Source of the DNA: Streptomyces sp. NBC_01283
GTDB taxonomy: Bacteria > Actinomycetota > Actinomycetes > Streptomycetales > Streptomycetaceae
Assembly (NCBI RefSeq): GCF_041435335.1
Contig: NZ_CP108430.1
Span: 1,922,001-1,986,000 of the forward strand
DNA: 64,000 nt
Reading direction: 5' to 3'
Notes under the pieces: model-generated
What the model was told of the DNA's origin: nothing
Database searches by the model: none
Seen by the model: the letters and a program-made list of their open reading frames with translations, nothing else
Made by a program: the position numbers and the translations under genes
In this document: positions 52,154-60,630 of the stretch, one piece after another
How the letters are laid out: each line of letters opens with the position of its first letter
Position numbering within the stretch: position 1 is the stretch's first letter

Positions 52154-53371
52154 TCAGACCGTGACGGGGGTGGAAGCTATGAGGGTGTAGACCGAGTTCT
52201 TCGCCGCGCTCTCCTCCACCGCGGCGAGCACGCGCTGCACCGAGAGGCCCGCGGCGAAGGACGGTTCGGGCTGCTCCCCCGTGGCGATGGCGTGCAGCAG
52301 GTCGCGGGCCTGGTGCACGAACGTGTGCTCGTACCCGAGTCCGTGCCCCGGCGGCCACCAGGCCTCCAGATACGGATGGCCGGGCTCGGTCACCAGGATG
52401 CGCCGGAAGCCCGAGGACTCGGCGGGCTCCGTGTGATCGTGGAAGGAGAGCTCGTTCAGACGCTCCAGGTCGAAGGCCAACGAGCCCTCCGAGCCGTTGA
52501 GTTCGACCTTCAGTGCGTTCTTGCGGCCCGCCGCGAAGCGCGTCGCCTCGAAGGAGGCGAGGGCGCCCGACGGGAAGCGTCCGGTGAAGACCGCCGCGTC
52601 GTCCACGGTGACCTGGCCGAGCGCGGTGCCGCCCGCCGCGGTGAGCCCGCTCGACGCGCCGTCGAGCAGCGGCCGCTCCCGTACGAACGTCTCCGTCAGG
52701 GCCGAGACGCCCGCCACCGGCTCCCCCACCAGGTACTGCGCGAGGTCCACGATGTGCGCGCCCAGGTCGCCGAGCGCCCCCGAACCCGCGCGGTCCTTGC
52801 GCAGCCGCCACGTCAGCGGGAATCCGGGGTCGACCAGCCAGTCCTGGAGGTACGTGAGCCGGACGTGCCGCAGCGTGCCGAGCCGGCCGTCGGCGACCAT
52901 CTGCCGGGCGAGCGCGAGAGCCGGAACACGGCGGTAATTGAAGCCGACCATCGCCACCTGCCCCCGCGCGCGGGCCCGCTCGGCGGCGTCGGCCATCGCC
53001 TCGGCCTCCTCGACCGTGTTGGCGAGCGGCTTCTCGCACAGCACGTGCTTGCCCGCGTCGAGCGCGGCGATCGCGATCTCCGCATGGCTGTCGCCGGGGG
53101 TGCAGATGTCGATGAGGTCGACGTCGTCACGGGCCAGGAGGGCGCGCCAGTCGGTCTCGGCGGCGGCCCAGCCGAGCCGGTCCGCCGCGGCGCGCGCGGC
53201 GGCGCCGTCGCGTCCGCAGACCGCCGAGAGGACCGGCCGTACCGGCAGGTCGAAGACGCGCCCCACGGTGCGCCAGCCCTGGGAGTGGGCGGCGCCCATG
53301 AAGGCGTATCCGACCATGCCCACCCCCAGCGGCCGCTTCCCTGTCCCAGCCTCGTGTTCCGTCTCACGCAT
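52154..53371 (-). CDS. Gfo/Idh/MocA family oxidoreductase
   Basis: 405 aa. N-terminal NAD(P)-binding GVGMVGYAFMGAAHSQGW, DLIDICTPGDSHAEIAIAAL and the catalytic EKPLANTVEEAEAM (Lys of the EKP motif). C-terminal alpha/beta domain with FNYRRVPALALARQMV, DLGAHIVDLAQYLVG and the conserved His of the GxH motif. Such enzymes oxidise sugars or inositols at C1-C3. Between an ABC binding protein and a TIM-barrel isomerase it likely performs the first intracellular step on the imported sugar. Confidence 0.9.
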   Translation of the reverse strand: MRETEHEAGTGKRPLGVGMVGYAFMGAAHSQGWRTVGRVFDLPVRPVLSAVCGRDGAAARAAADRLGWAAAETDWRALLARDDVDLIDICTPGDSHAEIAIAALDAGKHVLCEKPLANTVEEAEAMADAAERARARGQVAMVGFNYRRVPALALARQMVADGRLGTLRHVRLTYLQDWLVDPGFPLTWRLRKDRAGSGALGDLGAHIVDLAQYLVGEPVAGVSALTETFVRERPLLDGASSGLTAAGGTALGQVTVDDAAVFTGRFPSGALASFEATRFAAGRKNALKVELNGSEGSLAFDLERLNELSFHDHTEPAESSGFRRILVTEPGHPYLEAWWPPGHGLGYEHTFVHQARDLLHAIATGEQPEPSFAAGLSVQRVLAAVEESAAKNSVYTLIASTPVTV

Positions 53372-53419
53372 GCGGTACTCCTCCTGGTAAATGCTCGGTG
53401 GGGGGTGCGGATGCGCGCA

Positions 53420-54460
53420 TCACTTGAAGCCGGTGGACATGTACTTGCCTACGTTCTCCTTGTCGACCACGGCCGAGTAGAGGGTGATGAAGGCCGGGAT
53501 CTCGAACTCGGCCATCCCGCTGACGCCCTTGCCCTGGCCGAGCGCGCGCGCCAGGTCGATCGCGGACGCCGCCATCGTCGGCGGGTAGAGGACCGTGGCC
53601 TTGAGCACGCTGTCGTCGGACTCGATGGCCTGCATCGCGGAGAGCGCGCCCGCGCCGCCGACCATCAGGAAGTCGTCACGACCCGCCTGCTTGATGGCGC
53701 GCAGGGCGCCCACGCCCTGGTCGTCGTCGTGGTTCCACAGGGCGTCGAAGTTCTTCTGCGCCTGGAGGAGCTGGGACATCTTCGACTGTCCGGACTCGAC
53801 CGTGAAGTCGGCGGCCTGCCGGGCGACCTTCTCGATGTTGGAGTAGTTCTTGAGGGCGTCGTCGAAGCCCTTCGTGCGCTGCTTGGTGAGCTCCAGGTTG
53901 TCGAGCCCCGCGAGCTCGATGACCTTGGCGTTCTTCTTGCCCTTGAGCTTCTCGCCTATGTAGTGCCCGGCGCTGAGGCCCATGCCGTAGTTGTCGCCGC
54001 CGACCCAGCAGCGGTAGGCCTGCGGGGAGGCGAAGACGCGGTCGAGGTTGACGACGGGGATGCCCGCCTTCATGGCCTTCAGGCCGACCTGGGTGAGCGC
54101 CTTGCCGTCGGCCGGCAGGATCACCAGGACGTCGACCTTCTTGTTGATCAGCGTCTCGACCTGGCCGATCTGGGCGGCGGTGTCGTTCGAGCCCTCGGTG
54201 GACTCCAGCGTGACGTCCGAGTACTTCTTCGCCCGCTCCTTGGCGTTGTCGTTGATCGCGTTGAGCCAGCCGTGGTCGGCCTGCGGGCCCGCGAAGCCGA
54301 TGGTGACCTGCTTGCCCGCCTTGTCATCGGCGACCGGCTGGTCCTTGGTGTCCGACCCCTCGTCCTTGGGCTCATTGCTGGTGCAGCCCGTGATGAGGGC
54401 GCCGGTCGACAGGGCGGCGGCTCCGAAGAGCAGTCCTCTGCGGCTCGTGTTCTCTGGCAT
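53420..54460 (-). CDS. Sugar ABC transporter substrate-binding lipoprotein (ribose/allose type)
   Basis: 346 aa. Twin-arginine leader SRRGLLFGAAALSTGALITGC with a lipobox (ITGC). Periplasmic-binding-protein-like I fold: VTIGFAGPQADHGWLNAIND, KVDVLVILPADGKALT, GIPVVNLDRVFASP and LWNHDDDQGVGALRAIKQAG. Cluster B sugar-binding proteins with this DHGW start bind pentoses, hexoses or inositol. It delivers to the permease and ATPase encoded directly upstream. Confidence 0.9.
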   Translation of the reverse strand: MPENTSRRGLLFGAAALSTGALITGCTSNEPKDEGSDTKDQPVADDKAGKQVTIGFAGPQADHGWLNAINDNAKERAKKYSDVTLESTEGSNDTAAQIGQVETLINKKVDVLVILPADGKALTQVGLKAMKAGIPVVNLDRVFASPQAYRCWVGGDNYGMGLSAGHYIGEKLKGKKNAKVIELAGLDNLELTKQRTKGFDDALKNYSNIEKVARQAADFTVESGQSKMSQLLQAQKNFDALWNHDDDQGVGALRAIKQAGRDDFLMVGGAGALSAMQAIESDDSVLKATVLYPPTMAASAIDLARALGQGKGVSGMAEFEIPAFITLYSAVVDKENVGKYMSTGFK

Positions 54461-54478
54461 GGCGGTGAACCCTTCGGG

Positions 54479-55498
54479 TCAGGGAGTTGAGGCCGTACGT
54501 CGCTGGACCAGCACCGCGGCGACGATGATCGCCCCCTTGGCAATCTGCTGGACGTCGCTCTGGAGGTTGTTCAGGGCGAAGATGTTCTGGATCGTCATGA
54601 AGATCAGTACGCCGAGCACGGAGCCGGTGATGGTGCCCCGGCCGCCGCTGAGCAGGGTGCCGCCGATGATCGCGGCGGCGATGGCGTCGAGCTCGTAGAG
54701 GTTGCCGTTCGTGTTCTGGCCCGACCCGGAGAGAATGATCAGCAGGAAGGCCGCGATGCCGCAGCAGAGCCCGGAGAGCAGGTAGAGATAGAGGCGCTGC
54801 CTGCGTACGTCGATGCCGGCGAGGCGCGCCGCTTCCGCGTTGCCGCCGACGGCGACCGAGCGGCGCCCGAAGGTGGTGCGGTTCAAAAGCAGCCAGCCGA
54901 TGACGGTGACGGCCGCGAAGACCAGCACGAGCGGCGGTATGCCGAGGACGTAGGAGTCGCGCTCGCCGAGCTTCAGCACGCTGTCGACGGTGACCATCTG
55001 GGTTTTGCCGTCGGTGATCTGCAGGGCTAGGCCGCGGCCCGACGCCAGCATCGCGAGCGTCGCGATGAACGGCACCATCCTGCCGTAGGCGATGAGCACT
55101 CCGTTGACGAGGCCGCAGGCCATGCCGACGATCACCGCGGTGAAGAGGATGCCCGCGAAGCCGTACTCCTGGGTGGCGACGGTCGTGGCCCAGACGGAGG
55201 CGAGGGCGACGATCGCGCCGACCGACAGGTCGATGCCGCCGGAGATGATCACGAACGTCATGCCGACCGTGACGACACCGATGACGGACGCCTGGGTGAG
55301 GATCAGCTGGACGTTGTCGGTGTCGAGGAACGAGTCGGGCTGGGTGATGCCGCCGATCAGGACCAGGACGGCGAGCACGCCGAGCAGGGACAGCGTCCGC
55401 ACGTCGGCATGCGCGGTGAGCGTCCGCAACGGGCTTGAGCCGTCCGCCGGTTCACTCTTCGATGCGGCGGGCCGTGGCGGCGATGCGGGCTGCGTCAT
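54479..55498 (-). CDS. Sugar ABC transporter permease (RbsC type)
   Basis: 339 aa, ATG overlapping the ATPase stop (ATGA). About nine hydrophobic segments. RbsC-family landmarks are GGIDLSVGAIVALASV, NGVLIAYGRMVPFIATLAML, GRRSVAVGGNAEAARLAGI and GGTLLSGGRGTITGSVLG. It forms the homodimeric channel for the sugar captured by the downstream lipoprotein. The first 30 residues are Pro/Ser/Ala-rich. Confidence 0.93.
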   Translation of the reverse strand: MTQPASPPRPAASKSEPADGSSPLRTLTAHADVRTLSLLGVLAVLVLIGGITQPDSFLDTDNVQLILTQASVIGVVTVGMTFVIISGGIDLSVGAIVALASVWATTVATQEYGFAGILFTAVIVGMACGLVNGVLIAYGRMVPFIATLAMLASGRGLALQITDGKTQMVTVDSVLKLGERDSYVLGIPPLVLVFAAVTVIGWLLLNRTTFGRRSVAVGGNAEAARLAGIDVRRQRLYLYLLSGLCCGIAAFLLIILSGSGQNTNGNLYELDAIAAAIIGGTLLSGGRGTITGSVLGVLIFMTIQNIFALNNLQSDVQQIAKGAIIVAAVLVQRRTASTP

Positions 55499-57012
55499 GA
55501 CGCCGGGCTCCCTTCGAGTACGAGGTCGAGTACGCGGTGTTCGTCGAGGTCACGGGCGGGCGCCGTATGGACGACGCGGCCCTCGCGGAGGACCAGGACA
55601 CGGTCGGCGAGGCCGAGGACTTCGGGCACTTCGCTGGAGACGAGCAGGACGGCGAGGCCGTCGTCGGCGAGCCTGCGGATCACCGCGTACAGCTCGGCGC
55701 GGGCGCCGATGTCCACGCCGCGGGTGGGCTCGTCGAGCAGCAGGACGCGGCAGCCGCGGAGCAGCCAGCGGGCCAGGACGGCTTTTTGCTGGTTGCCGCC
55801 GGAGAGCGTGCGCACGGGTGCGGTGGGGTTGTCGGGCCGCAGGGACAGCTCGCGGGTGGCGGTCTGCGCGGCCTTCCGCTCGGCGCCCCGGTCGAGCCAA
55901 CCGCCGCGTGAGAAGCGGGACATGGAGGAGACCGACACGTTGTTGGTGACGGACTCCAGCATCAGCAGGGCCTGTGCCTTGCGCTCCTCGGGGGCGAGCC
56001 CGAGCCCCGCGCGGACGGCGGCACGCACGCTTCCGGGCTTCAACACCCGCCCGGAGACGGAGACTTGACCGGCCGTCGGCTTGCGGGCGCCGTAGATCGT
56101 CTCCAGGATCTCGGAGCGCCCGGAGCCGACGAGCCCGGCAAGGCCGACGATCTCACCGGGGCGCAGCTCCAGGTCGACGGGTTCGAACTCGCCCGCGCGG
56201 GCGAGGCCTCGTACCGTCAACACCGCGTCGGTGGCGGGCGGTTCGGTCGGCCGGTCGGGGAAGACGTATTCGACGTTGCGGCCCGTCATCATGGCGACGA
56301 CCTCGCGGGTCGGCGTCTCCTTCGCGGGGAGCCCGCCCGCCACGGCGCGGCCGTCCTTGAGGACGGTGACCCGGTCGCCGATGCGGCGGATCTCCTCCAG
56401 GCGGTGGGAGATGTAGACGACGGCGACGCCGTCCGCCGTGAGGTCGCCGACGATGCGGAAGAGGTTGTCGACCTCGTCCGGGTCGAGCGCGGCAGAGGGC
56501 TCGTCCATGACGATGAGGCGCACTTCGTGGGAGAGCGCGCGGGCCATGGACACGATCTGCTGCTGGGCGGCGGAGAGATCACCGACGAGCGCCCCGGGCT
56601 CGATCTCACCGTGCCCAAGTCGCTTGAGAAGGGCGGCAGTTGAGGCCTTGGCTTCGCGCCCCTTGACCACGAACCCGGCTGCGGTCGGCTCGTGCCCGAG
56701 GTGGACGTTCTCGGCGACGGACAGGCCCTCCACCAGGTCGAGCTCCTGGTAGATGGTGGCGATGCCGAGGCGCATCGCGGCGATGGGCGACTTGAGTGTG
56801 GTGCGCTCGCCGCGCCAGGTGATCTCGCCGTCGTCGGGCTGGTGTGCCCCGGCGAGGACCTTGATGAGGGTGGACTTCCCGGCGCCGTTCTGGCCGAGGA
56901 GGCAGTGCACTTCGCCGGCCTGGACCTGGAGGTCGACGCCGTCGAGGGCGCGGACGCCGGGGAACGACTTGGTGATGCCGGACATGGTGAGCAGCGGTGG
57001 TTCTGGTGCCAT
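55495..57012 (-). CDS. Sugar ABC transporter ATP-binding protein (RbsA type, double cassette)
   Basis: 505 aa with two nucleotide-binding domains. The first has GQNGAGKSTLIKVLAG, LSAAQQQIVSMARAL and LIVMDEPSAALD. The second has GLVGSGRSEILETIYGA, LSGGNQQKAVLARWL and VLLLDEPTRGVD; its Walker A is degenerate as usual for RbsA. In the first cassette the signature reads LSAAQQQ where LSVAQQQ is usual. It powers import together with the RbsC-type permease. First transporter gene, 177 bp after the ROK gene. Confidence 0.93.
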   Translation of the reverse strand: MAPEPPLLTMSGITKSFPGVRALDGVDLQVQAGEVHCLLGQNGAGKSTLIKVLAGAHQPDDGEITWRGERTTLKSPIAAMRLGIATIYQELDLVEGLSVAENVHLGHEPTAAGFVVKGREAKASTAALLKRLGHGEIEPGALVGDLSAAQQQIVSMARALSHEVRLIVMDEPSAALDPDEVDNLFRIVGDLTADGVAVVYISHRLEEIRRIGDRVTVLKDGRAVAGGLPAKETPTREVVAMMTGRNVEYVFPDRPTEPPATDAVLTVRGLARAGEFEPVDLELRPGEIVGLAGLVGSGRSEILETIYGARKPTAGQVSVSGRVLKPGSVRAAVRAGLGLAPEERKAQALLMLESVTNNVSVSSMSRFSRGGWLDRGAERKAAQTATRELSLRPDNPTAPVRTLSGGNQQKAVLARWLLRGCRVLLLDEPTRGVDIGARAELYAVIRRLADDGLAVLLVSSEVPEVLGLADRVLVLREGRVVHTAPARDLDEHRVLDLVLEGSPAS

Positions 57013-57189
57013 GACGGTTCCCTTGGGCGGGTCGGCGGGTGCGGCCGGTTGCAGGGCAGGGCGGGGTAGGGAGGTGGCCCCCTCGGGCGGGGGCGGAGCC
57101 TGTTTCGGAGCAGGGCGAGGCAGCGCGCTGTACTGGGTGAGGTGTGGTGCGGTTCGTTGCGTACGGGTCGGACAGGTCGTACGTGCCGG

Positions 57190-58380
57190 TCAGGCCGGCG
57201 AGAACAGGTGGTCGCTGATGAGCCGGGCGCCGCCGATGACTCCGGCGGTCGGCCCCAGTTCGCCGAGGACGATGGGGAGGTTGCCGGTCGCCAGGGGCAG
57301 CGACTGGCGGTAGACCTGGGTGCGGATGGCGGCGAGCAGCGTGTGGCCGAGGCCGGTGACCCCGCCGCCGATCACCACGAGGCCGGGGTTGAAGAAGCTG
57401 ACGAGGCCCGCGATGACCTGGCCGGTGCGGTTGCCGCCCGCGCGGATGAGGTCGAGTGCGGTGGCGTCACCGGCGGCAGCCGCCGCGGAGACGTCGACCG
57501 CGCTGAGCTTCCCGGCGGCTTCCAGGCGGGTCGCGAGCTCCTGGGAGAGCCCTTGGCCGACGGCGTCCTCCGCGTCGCGGGCGAGCGCCGCGCCGCTGAA
57601 GTACGCCTCCAGGCAGCCCTTGTTGCCGCAGGCGCAGGGCCGCCCGTCCGGTTCGACCTGGATATGGCCGATGTCGCCCGCGCTGCCGGTCACCCCTCGG
57701 TAGACCTCACCGCCGACGACGATGCCGCAGCCGATGCCCGTGCCGATCTTGACGCAGAGGAAGTCGCCCACGGAGCGTGCGACGCCCGCGTGCTGCTCCC
57801 CCATCGCCATCAGGTTCACGTCGTTGTCGACCATGACGGGGCAGCCCAGATCCTGGCTGATGGCCTCCCGTACGGGAAAGCCGTCCCACCCCGGCATGAT
57901 CGGCGGGGCGACCGGGACACCTTCGGGGAAGCGGACGGGGCCCGGGACGCCGATCCCGGCGCCGTCGAACCCTTCCGCGAGCCCGGAGGCCTTCAACTTG
58001 GCTGCCATGGCGAGGACTTGCTCGAAGACCGCGACGGGCCCTTCGCGCACGTCCATGGGCTGGTTGATGTGGCCGAGGACCTCCAGCTCGGCGTTGGTCA
58101 CCGCTACGTCGACCGAGGTCGCGCCGATGTCCACGCCGAGGAAGCGGAGGGCGGGGGCCAGGCGGATGTTGTGGGAGCGGCGGCCGCCGCGCGAGGCGGC
58201 GAGTCCGTCGGCGACCACGAGTCCGGTCTCCAGGAGCCGGTCCACCTCGACGGCCAGCTTCGACCGGGAGAGGTCGACCTGATCGCCCAGCTGGGCACGG
58301 GAGTTGGGCCCTCCGTCACGCAGCAGTCGCAGCAGTCGCGCCTGGTGCGCATTGGCGGGTCGAGCCGTCATACGTCTCAC
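57190..58380 (-). CDS. ROK family transcriptional regulator
   Basis: 396 aa from the GTG at 58378-58380, which has GGGGAGGGG upstream; an ATG three codons in is too far from it. Winged HTH at 10-70 (QARLLRLLRDGGPNSRAQLG, DLSRSKLAVEVDRLLETGLV), then the ROK sugar-kinase-like domain with FLGVDIGATSVDVAV, the GHIQVEPDGRPCACGNKGCLE zinc motif (in parts: GHIQVEP and CACGNKGCLE) and GTGIGCGIVVGG. The zinc Cys/His residues are intact. It likely represses the downstream ABC/dehydrogenase genes until their sugar is present, and may act at the shared palindrome at 58511 and 51087. Confidence 0.92.
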   Translation of the reverse strand: MRRMTARPANAHQARLLRLLRDGGPNSRAQLGDQVDLSRSKLAVEVDRLLETGLVVADGLAASRGGRRSHNIRLAPALRFLGVDIGATSVDVAVTNAELEVLGHINQPMDVREGPVAVFEQVLAMAAKLKASGLAEGFDGAGIGVPGPVRFPEGVPVAPPIMPGWDGFPVREAISQDLGCPVMVDNDVNLMAMGEQHAGVARSVGDFLCVKIGTGIGCGIVVGGEVYRGVTGSAGDIGHIQVEPDGRPCACGNKGCLEAYFSGAALARDAEDAVGQGLSQELATRLEAAGKLSAVDVSAAAAAGDATALDLIRAGGNRTGQVIAGLVSFFNPGLVVIGGGVTGLGHTLLAAIRTQVYRQSLPLATGNLPIVLGELGPTAGVIGGARLISDHLFSPA

Positions 58381-58510
58381 GCGCCCCTCCCCGCCTCATC
58401 GGGCAACTCATGTCGTCACGCCCGGCTTTCGTTCTTCTCGTCGGGCTTTCGAGGGGAACGTAGCAGCGCCTGCCGGGAGTGGGAAGAAGTTGCGCACGAA
58501 TTACCCACGA

Positions 58511-58533
58511 CTTTCTCCAGTCACAGGACAAAG
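58511..58533. promoter_or_regulatory. Putative ROK operator (copy 2) upstream of the ROK gene
   Basis: CTTTCTCC-AGTCACA-GGACAAAG, 23 bp, with the same half-sites and 7-bp spacer as 51087-51109. It lies 131 bp upstream of the ROK start codon, in the region expected to hold its promoter, and would allow autoregulation and control of the ABC operon by read-through. Confidence 0.65.
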
Positions 58534-58561
58534 AGGGGTGCGGGCGCCCCGGACGCAGAAA

Positions 58562-58607
58562 GGCCCACGCGGACCGGCGCCGAAACGCCGGCCGGTCCGC
58601 GTGGGCC
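58562..58607. terminator. Hairpin terminator after the GntR gene
   Basis: GGCCCACGCGGACCGGC (58562-58578) pairs perfectly with GCCGGTCCGCGTGGGCC (58591-58607), giving a 17-bp stem. It is 24 bp beyond the GntR stop codon and separates that gene from the ROK promoter region. Confidence 0.85.
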
Positions 58608-58630
58608 CGCCCGGTGGGTCCGCTCGCCCC

Positions 58631-59308
58631 TCAGTCGCGCTCGCGCCGGTGGTACGTCTCGCGCGTGTGCTCCGTGTGTGCGCGCATGATCTCCGTGGCC
58701 CGGCTCTCGTCGCGCTCGGCGATCGCCGCGATCAGCGCGCGGTGCTCGATCCAGGACTGCTTGCCGCGCCGGCGGGCCACCGGCGTGTAGTACCAGCGCA
58801 CCCGGCGGTCCACCTGCCCGGCGAGTTCGGCGAGGACGACATTGCCGGCGAGCTCCATGACCTTGGCGTGGAAGGCCGCGTTCGTGGTCACCACCAGGTC
58901 CACCTCGCCGTCCGCGACGGCCTGTTCACCCTTGGCGCACAGCTCCTCCAGGGCTGTGATCCCGGCGGTGCCCGTGTTGGCCGCGGCGAGCCTGGCGGCC
59001 TCCGCCTCCAGGAGCGTGCGGACAGTGAGCAGCTGGTCCGCCTCCTCCTCGGTGGGCTCGTGCACGAACGCGCCCTGCGCGGGCCGCAGATCGACCCAGC
59101 CCTCGGTGTTGAGGCGTTGCAGCGCCTCGCGCACGGGCTGCCGCGACACCCCCAGGTGCCCGGCGAGTTCGCTCTCCACGAGGTGCTGGCCCGGCTGGAG
59201 CGCACGGGTCGTGATGAGTTCGAGCAGCGCTTCGTAGACCCGCTCACGGAGCGGACCTGGGCGTTCCAGCTTGGGCACCGCCCCCTGCGGCAGTCCTGTG
59301 GACAACAT
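58631..59308 (-). CDS. GntR family transcriptional regulator, FCD subfamily
   Basis: 225 aa from the ATG at 59306-59308 with GAGGGGA upstream; the open frame to 59359 runs into the operator. HTH: LRERVYEALLELITTRALQPGQ then HLGVSRQPVREALQRLNTEGWV in parts. FCD ligand domain with metal-site residues in NAAFHAKVMELAG, IEHRALIAAIAERD and MRAHTEHTRE. FCD regulators answer to carboxylic acids, which suits oxalate, formate or glyoxylate. A TTGTCTACAGT element is 27 bp upstream and recurs near the OFA transporter and the oxc operon. Confidence 0.92.
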   Translation of the reverse strand: MLSTGLPQGAVPKLERPGPLRERVYEALLELITTRALQPGQHLVESELAGHLGVSRQPVREALQRLNTEGWVDLRPAQGAFVHEPTEEEADQLLTVRTLLEAEAARLAAANTGTAGITALEELCAKGEQAVADGEVDLVVTTNAAFHAKVMELAGNVVLAELAGQVDRRVRWYYTPVARRRGKQSWIEHRALIAAIAERDESRATEIMRAHTEHTRETYHRRERD

Positions 59309-59334
59309 CGCGGTCCCCTCGTCGACGATTGCCT

Positions 59335-59346
59335 TTTGTCTACAGT
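59335..59346. promoter_or_regulatory. Putative GntR operator at its own promoter
   Basis: TTTGTCTACAGT on the plus strand, i.e. ACTGTAGACAAA read towards the gene. It matches ACTGTAGACAAT at 62039-62050 in 11 of 12 positions. It lies 27-38 bp upstream of the GntR start codon, an expected place for autorepression. Confidence 0.65.
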
Positions 59347-59416
59347 CTACCGAGCACAATGGCCAGCACCAGGGGGAGTTGAGCCGGTCACACGGCCCGC
59401 AGGCGCCACCCCGCGG

Positions 59417-60364
59417 TTACGGGCAGCGGATGACCTGGCCGGCGTACGAGAGGTTCCCGCCGAAGCCGAAGAGCAGCACCGGGTCCCCGTGGACGATCTC
59501 GCCGCGCTCCACCAGCTTGGACAGGGCGAGCGGGATGCTGCCCGCCGAGGTGTTGCCGGAGTGCACGACATCGCGCGCGACGACCGCGTTGACCGCGCCG
59601 ATCCGCCCGGCGAGCGGCTCGATGATGCGCAGGTTGGCCTGGTGCAGGACGACCGCGGCCAGGTCCTCCGGGGTGAGCCCGGCCCGCTCACAGGCCTTGC
59701 GGGCGAGCGGCGGCAGCTGCGTCGTCGCCCAGCGGTAGACGCTCTGGCCCTCCTGCGCGAACCGCGGGGGCGTGCCCTCGATCCGGACGGCGTTGCCCAT
59801 CTCGGGCACCGAGCCCCAGAGCACGGGACCGATGCCGGGCGCCTCCCCGGGACCGCACGCCTCGACGACCGCGGCGCCCGCGCCGTCCCCGACCAGGACG
59901 CAGGTGGTGCGGTCCGTCCAGTCGGCCACCTCGGACATCTTGTCCGCGCCGATCACCAGGGCCCGGGTGGCGCCCCCGGCCCGTACGGCGTGGTCGGCGG
60001 TGGCGAGCGCGTGCGTGAAGCCCGCGCACACCACGTTGATGTCCATGGCGGCCGGCGAGGGAATGCCGAGGCGGGCCGCCACCCGGGCCGCCATGTTCGG
60101 CGAGCGGTCGATCGCGGTGGAGGTGGCGACCAGCACGAGGTCGATGGCGTCGGGTGACAGGCCCGCCGCCGCGATGGCCTTGGCCCCCGCGTGCGCGGCG
60201 AGCTCGTCGACCGGCTCGTCGGGTCCGGCGATGTGGCGGGTGCGGATGCCCACGCGGGAGCGGATCCACTCGTCGCTGGTGTCGACCATGCCCGCCAGGT
60301 CCTCGTTCGTGAGGATCCTGGCGGGCTGGTAGTGGCCGACGGCGGCGATGCGTGAGCCGTGCAT
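59417..60364 (-). CDS. 3-oxoacyl-ACP synthase III family protein (FabH-like)
   Basis: 315 aa. Thiolase-fold KAS III with the catalytic Cys in INVVCAGFTHAL, His in VVLHQANLRIIE and Asn in VHSGNTSAGSIP, so all three active-site residues are intact. N-terminal TSDEWIRSRVGIRTRHIA is the FabH hallmark. It condenses an acyl-CoA with malonyl-ACP in canonical FabH. Isolated from other fatty-acid genes and placed between an OFA transporter and a carboxylate-type regulator, its acyl-CoA substrate here is unclear. Confidence 0.9.
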   Translation of the reverse strand: MHGSRIAAVGHYQPARILTNEDLAGMVDTSDEWIRSRVGIRTRHIAGPDEPVDELAAHAGAKAIAAAGLSPDAIDLVLVATSTAIDRSPNMAARVAARLGIPSPAAMDINVVCAGFTHALATADHAVRAGGATRALVIGADKMSEVADWTDRTTCVLVGDGAGAAVVEACGPGEAPGIGPVLWGSVPEMGNAVRIEGTPPRFAQEGQSVYRWATTQLPPLARKACERAGLTPEDLAAVVLHQANLRIIEPLAGRIGAVNAVVARDVVHSGNTSAGSIPLALSKLVERGEIVHGDPVLLFGFGGNLSYAGQVIRCP

Positions 60365-60486
60365 GAACGGGTCCCCCTTGTTGCCGGAGATGCGGGACCG
60401 TCCAGTCTGCTCAGCGACTCACCGGTAACAGGACGCGTAAAGCAACAGGAATCGGGCGTCGGGTTTGGTCACTTCTCATCATCGTG

Positions 60487-60630
60487 TCACCCGGTGAAGA
60501 GCTGGGTGGCCTTGTGTACGAGTTCATACAGCCCATATGTGAGCGGAACCCCCACCCAGAGCCAGGAGCCGACGATCAGCGCCCTGCGGCGGGGCGGACT
60601 ACTTGGCGGCGTGCTGGTCGGTGCCGTCAT
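60487..60630 (-). CDS. Small membrane protein, probable MFS transporter small subunit
   Basis: 47 aa, ATG at 60628-60630 preceded by GAGGGAGG; the start lies 32 bp inside the 3' end of the OFA transporter gene. It has a Pro/Ser/Thr-rich N-terminus, RRR, then one membrane helix (ALIVGSWLWVGVPLTYGLYEL) and a short tail VHKATQLFTG. Tiny single-span proteins following OFA transporters are known in actinobacteria as presumed accessory subunits. Translational coupling to the transporter supports this. A longer in-frame start at 60711 lies wholly inside the transporter gene. Confidence 0.78.
   Translation of the reverse strand: MTAPTSTPPSSPPRRRALIVGSWLWVGVPLTYGLYELVHKATQLFTG

Noticed and set aside
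57013..57189. Third copy of the ROK palindrome directly before the ABC ATPase gene
   Set aside because: I looked for CTTTnTCC/GGACAAAG in this gap and found none; the region is only G-rich spacer.
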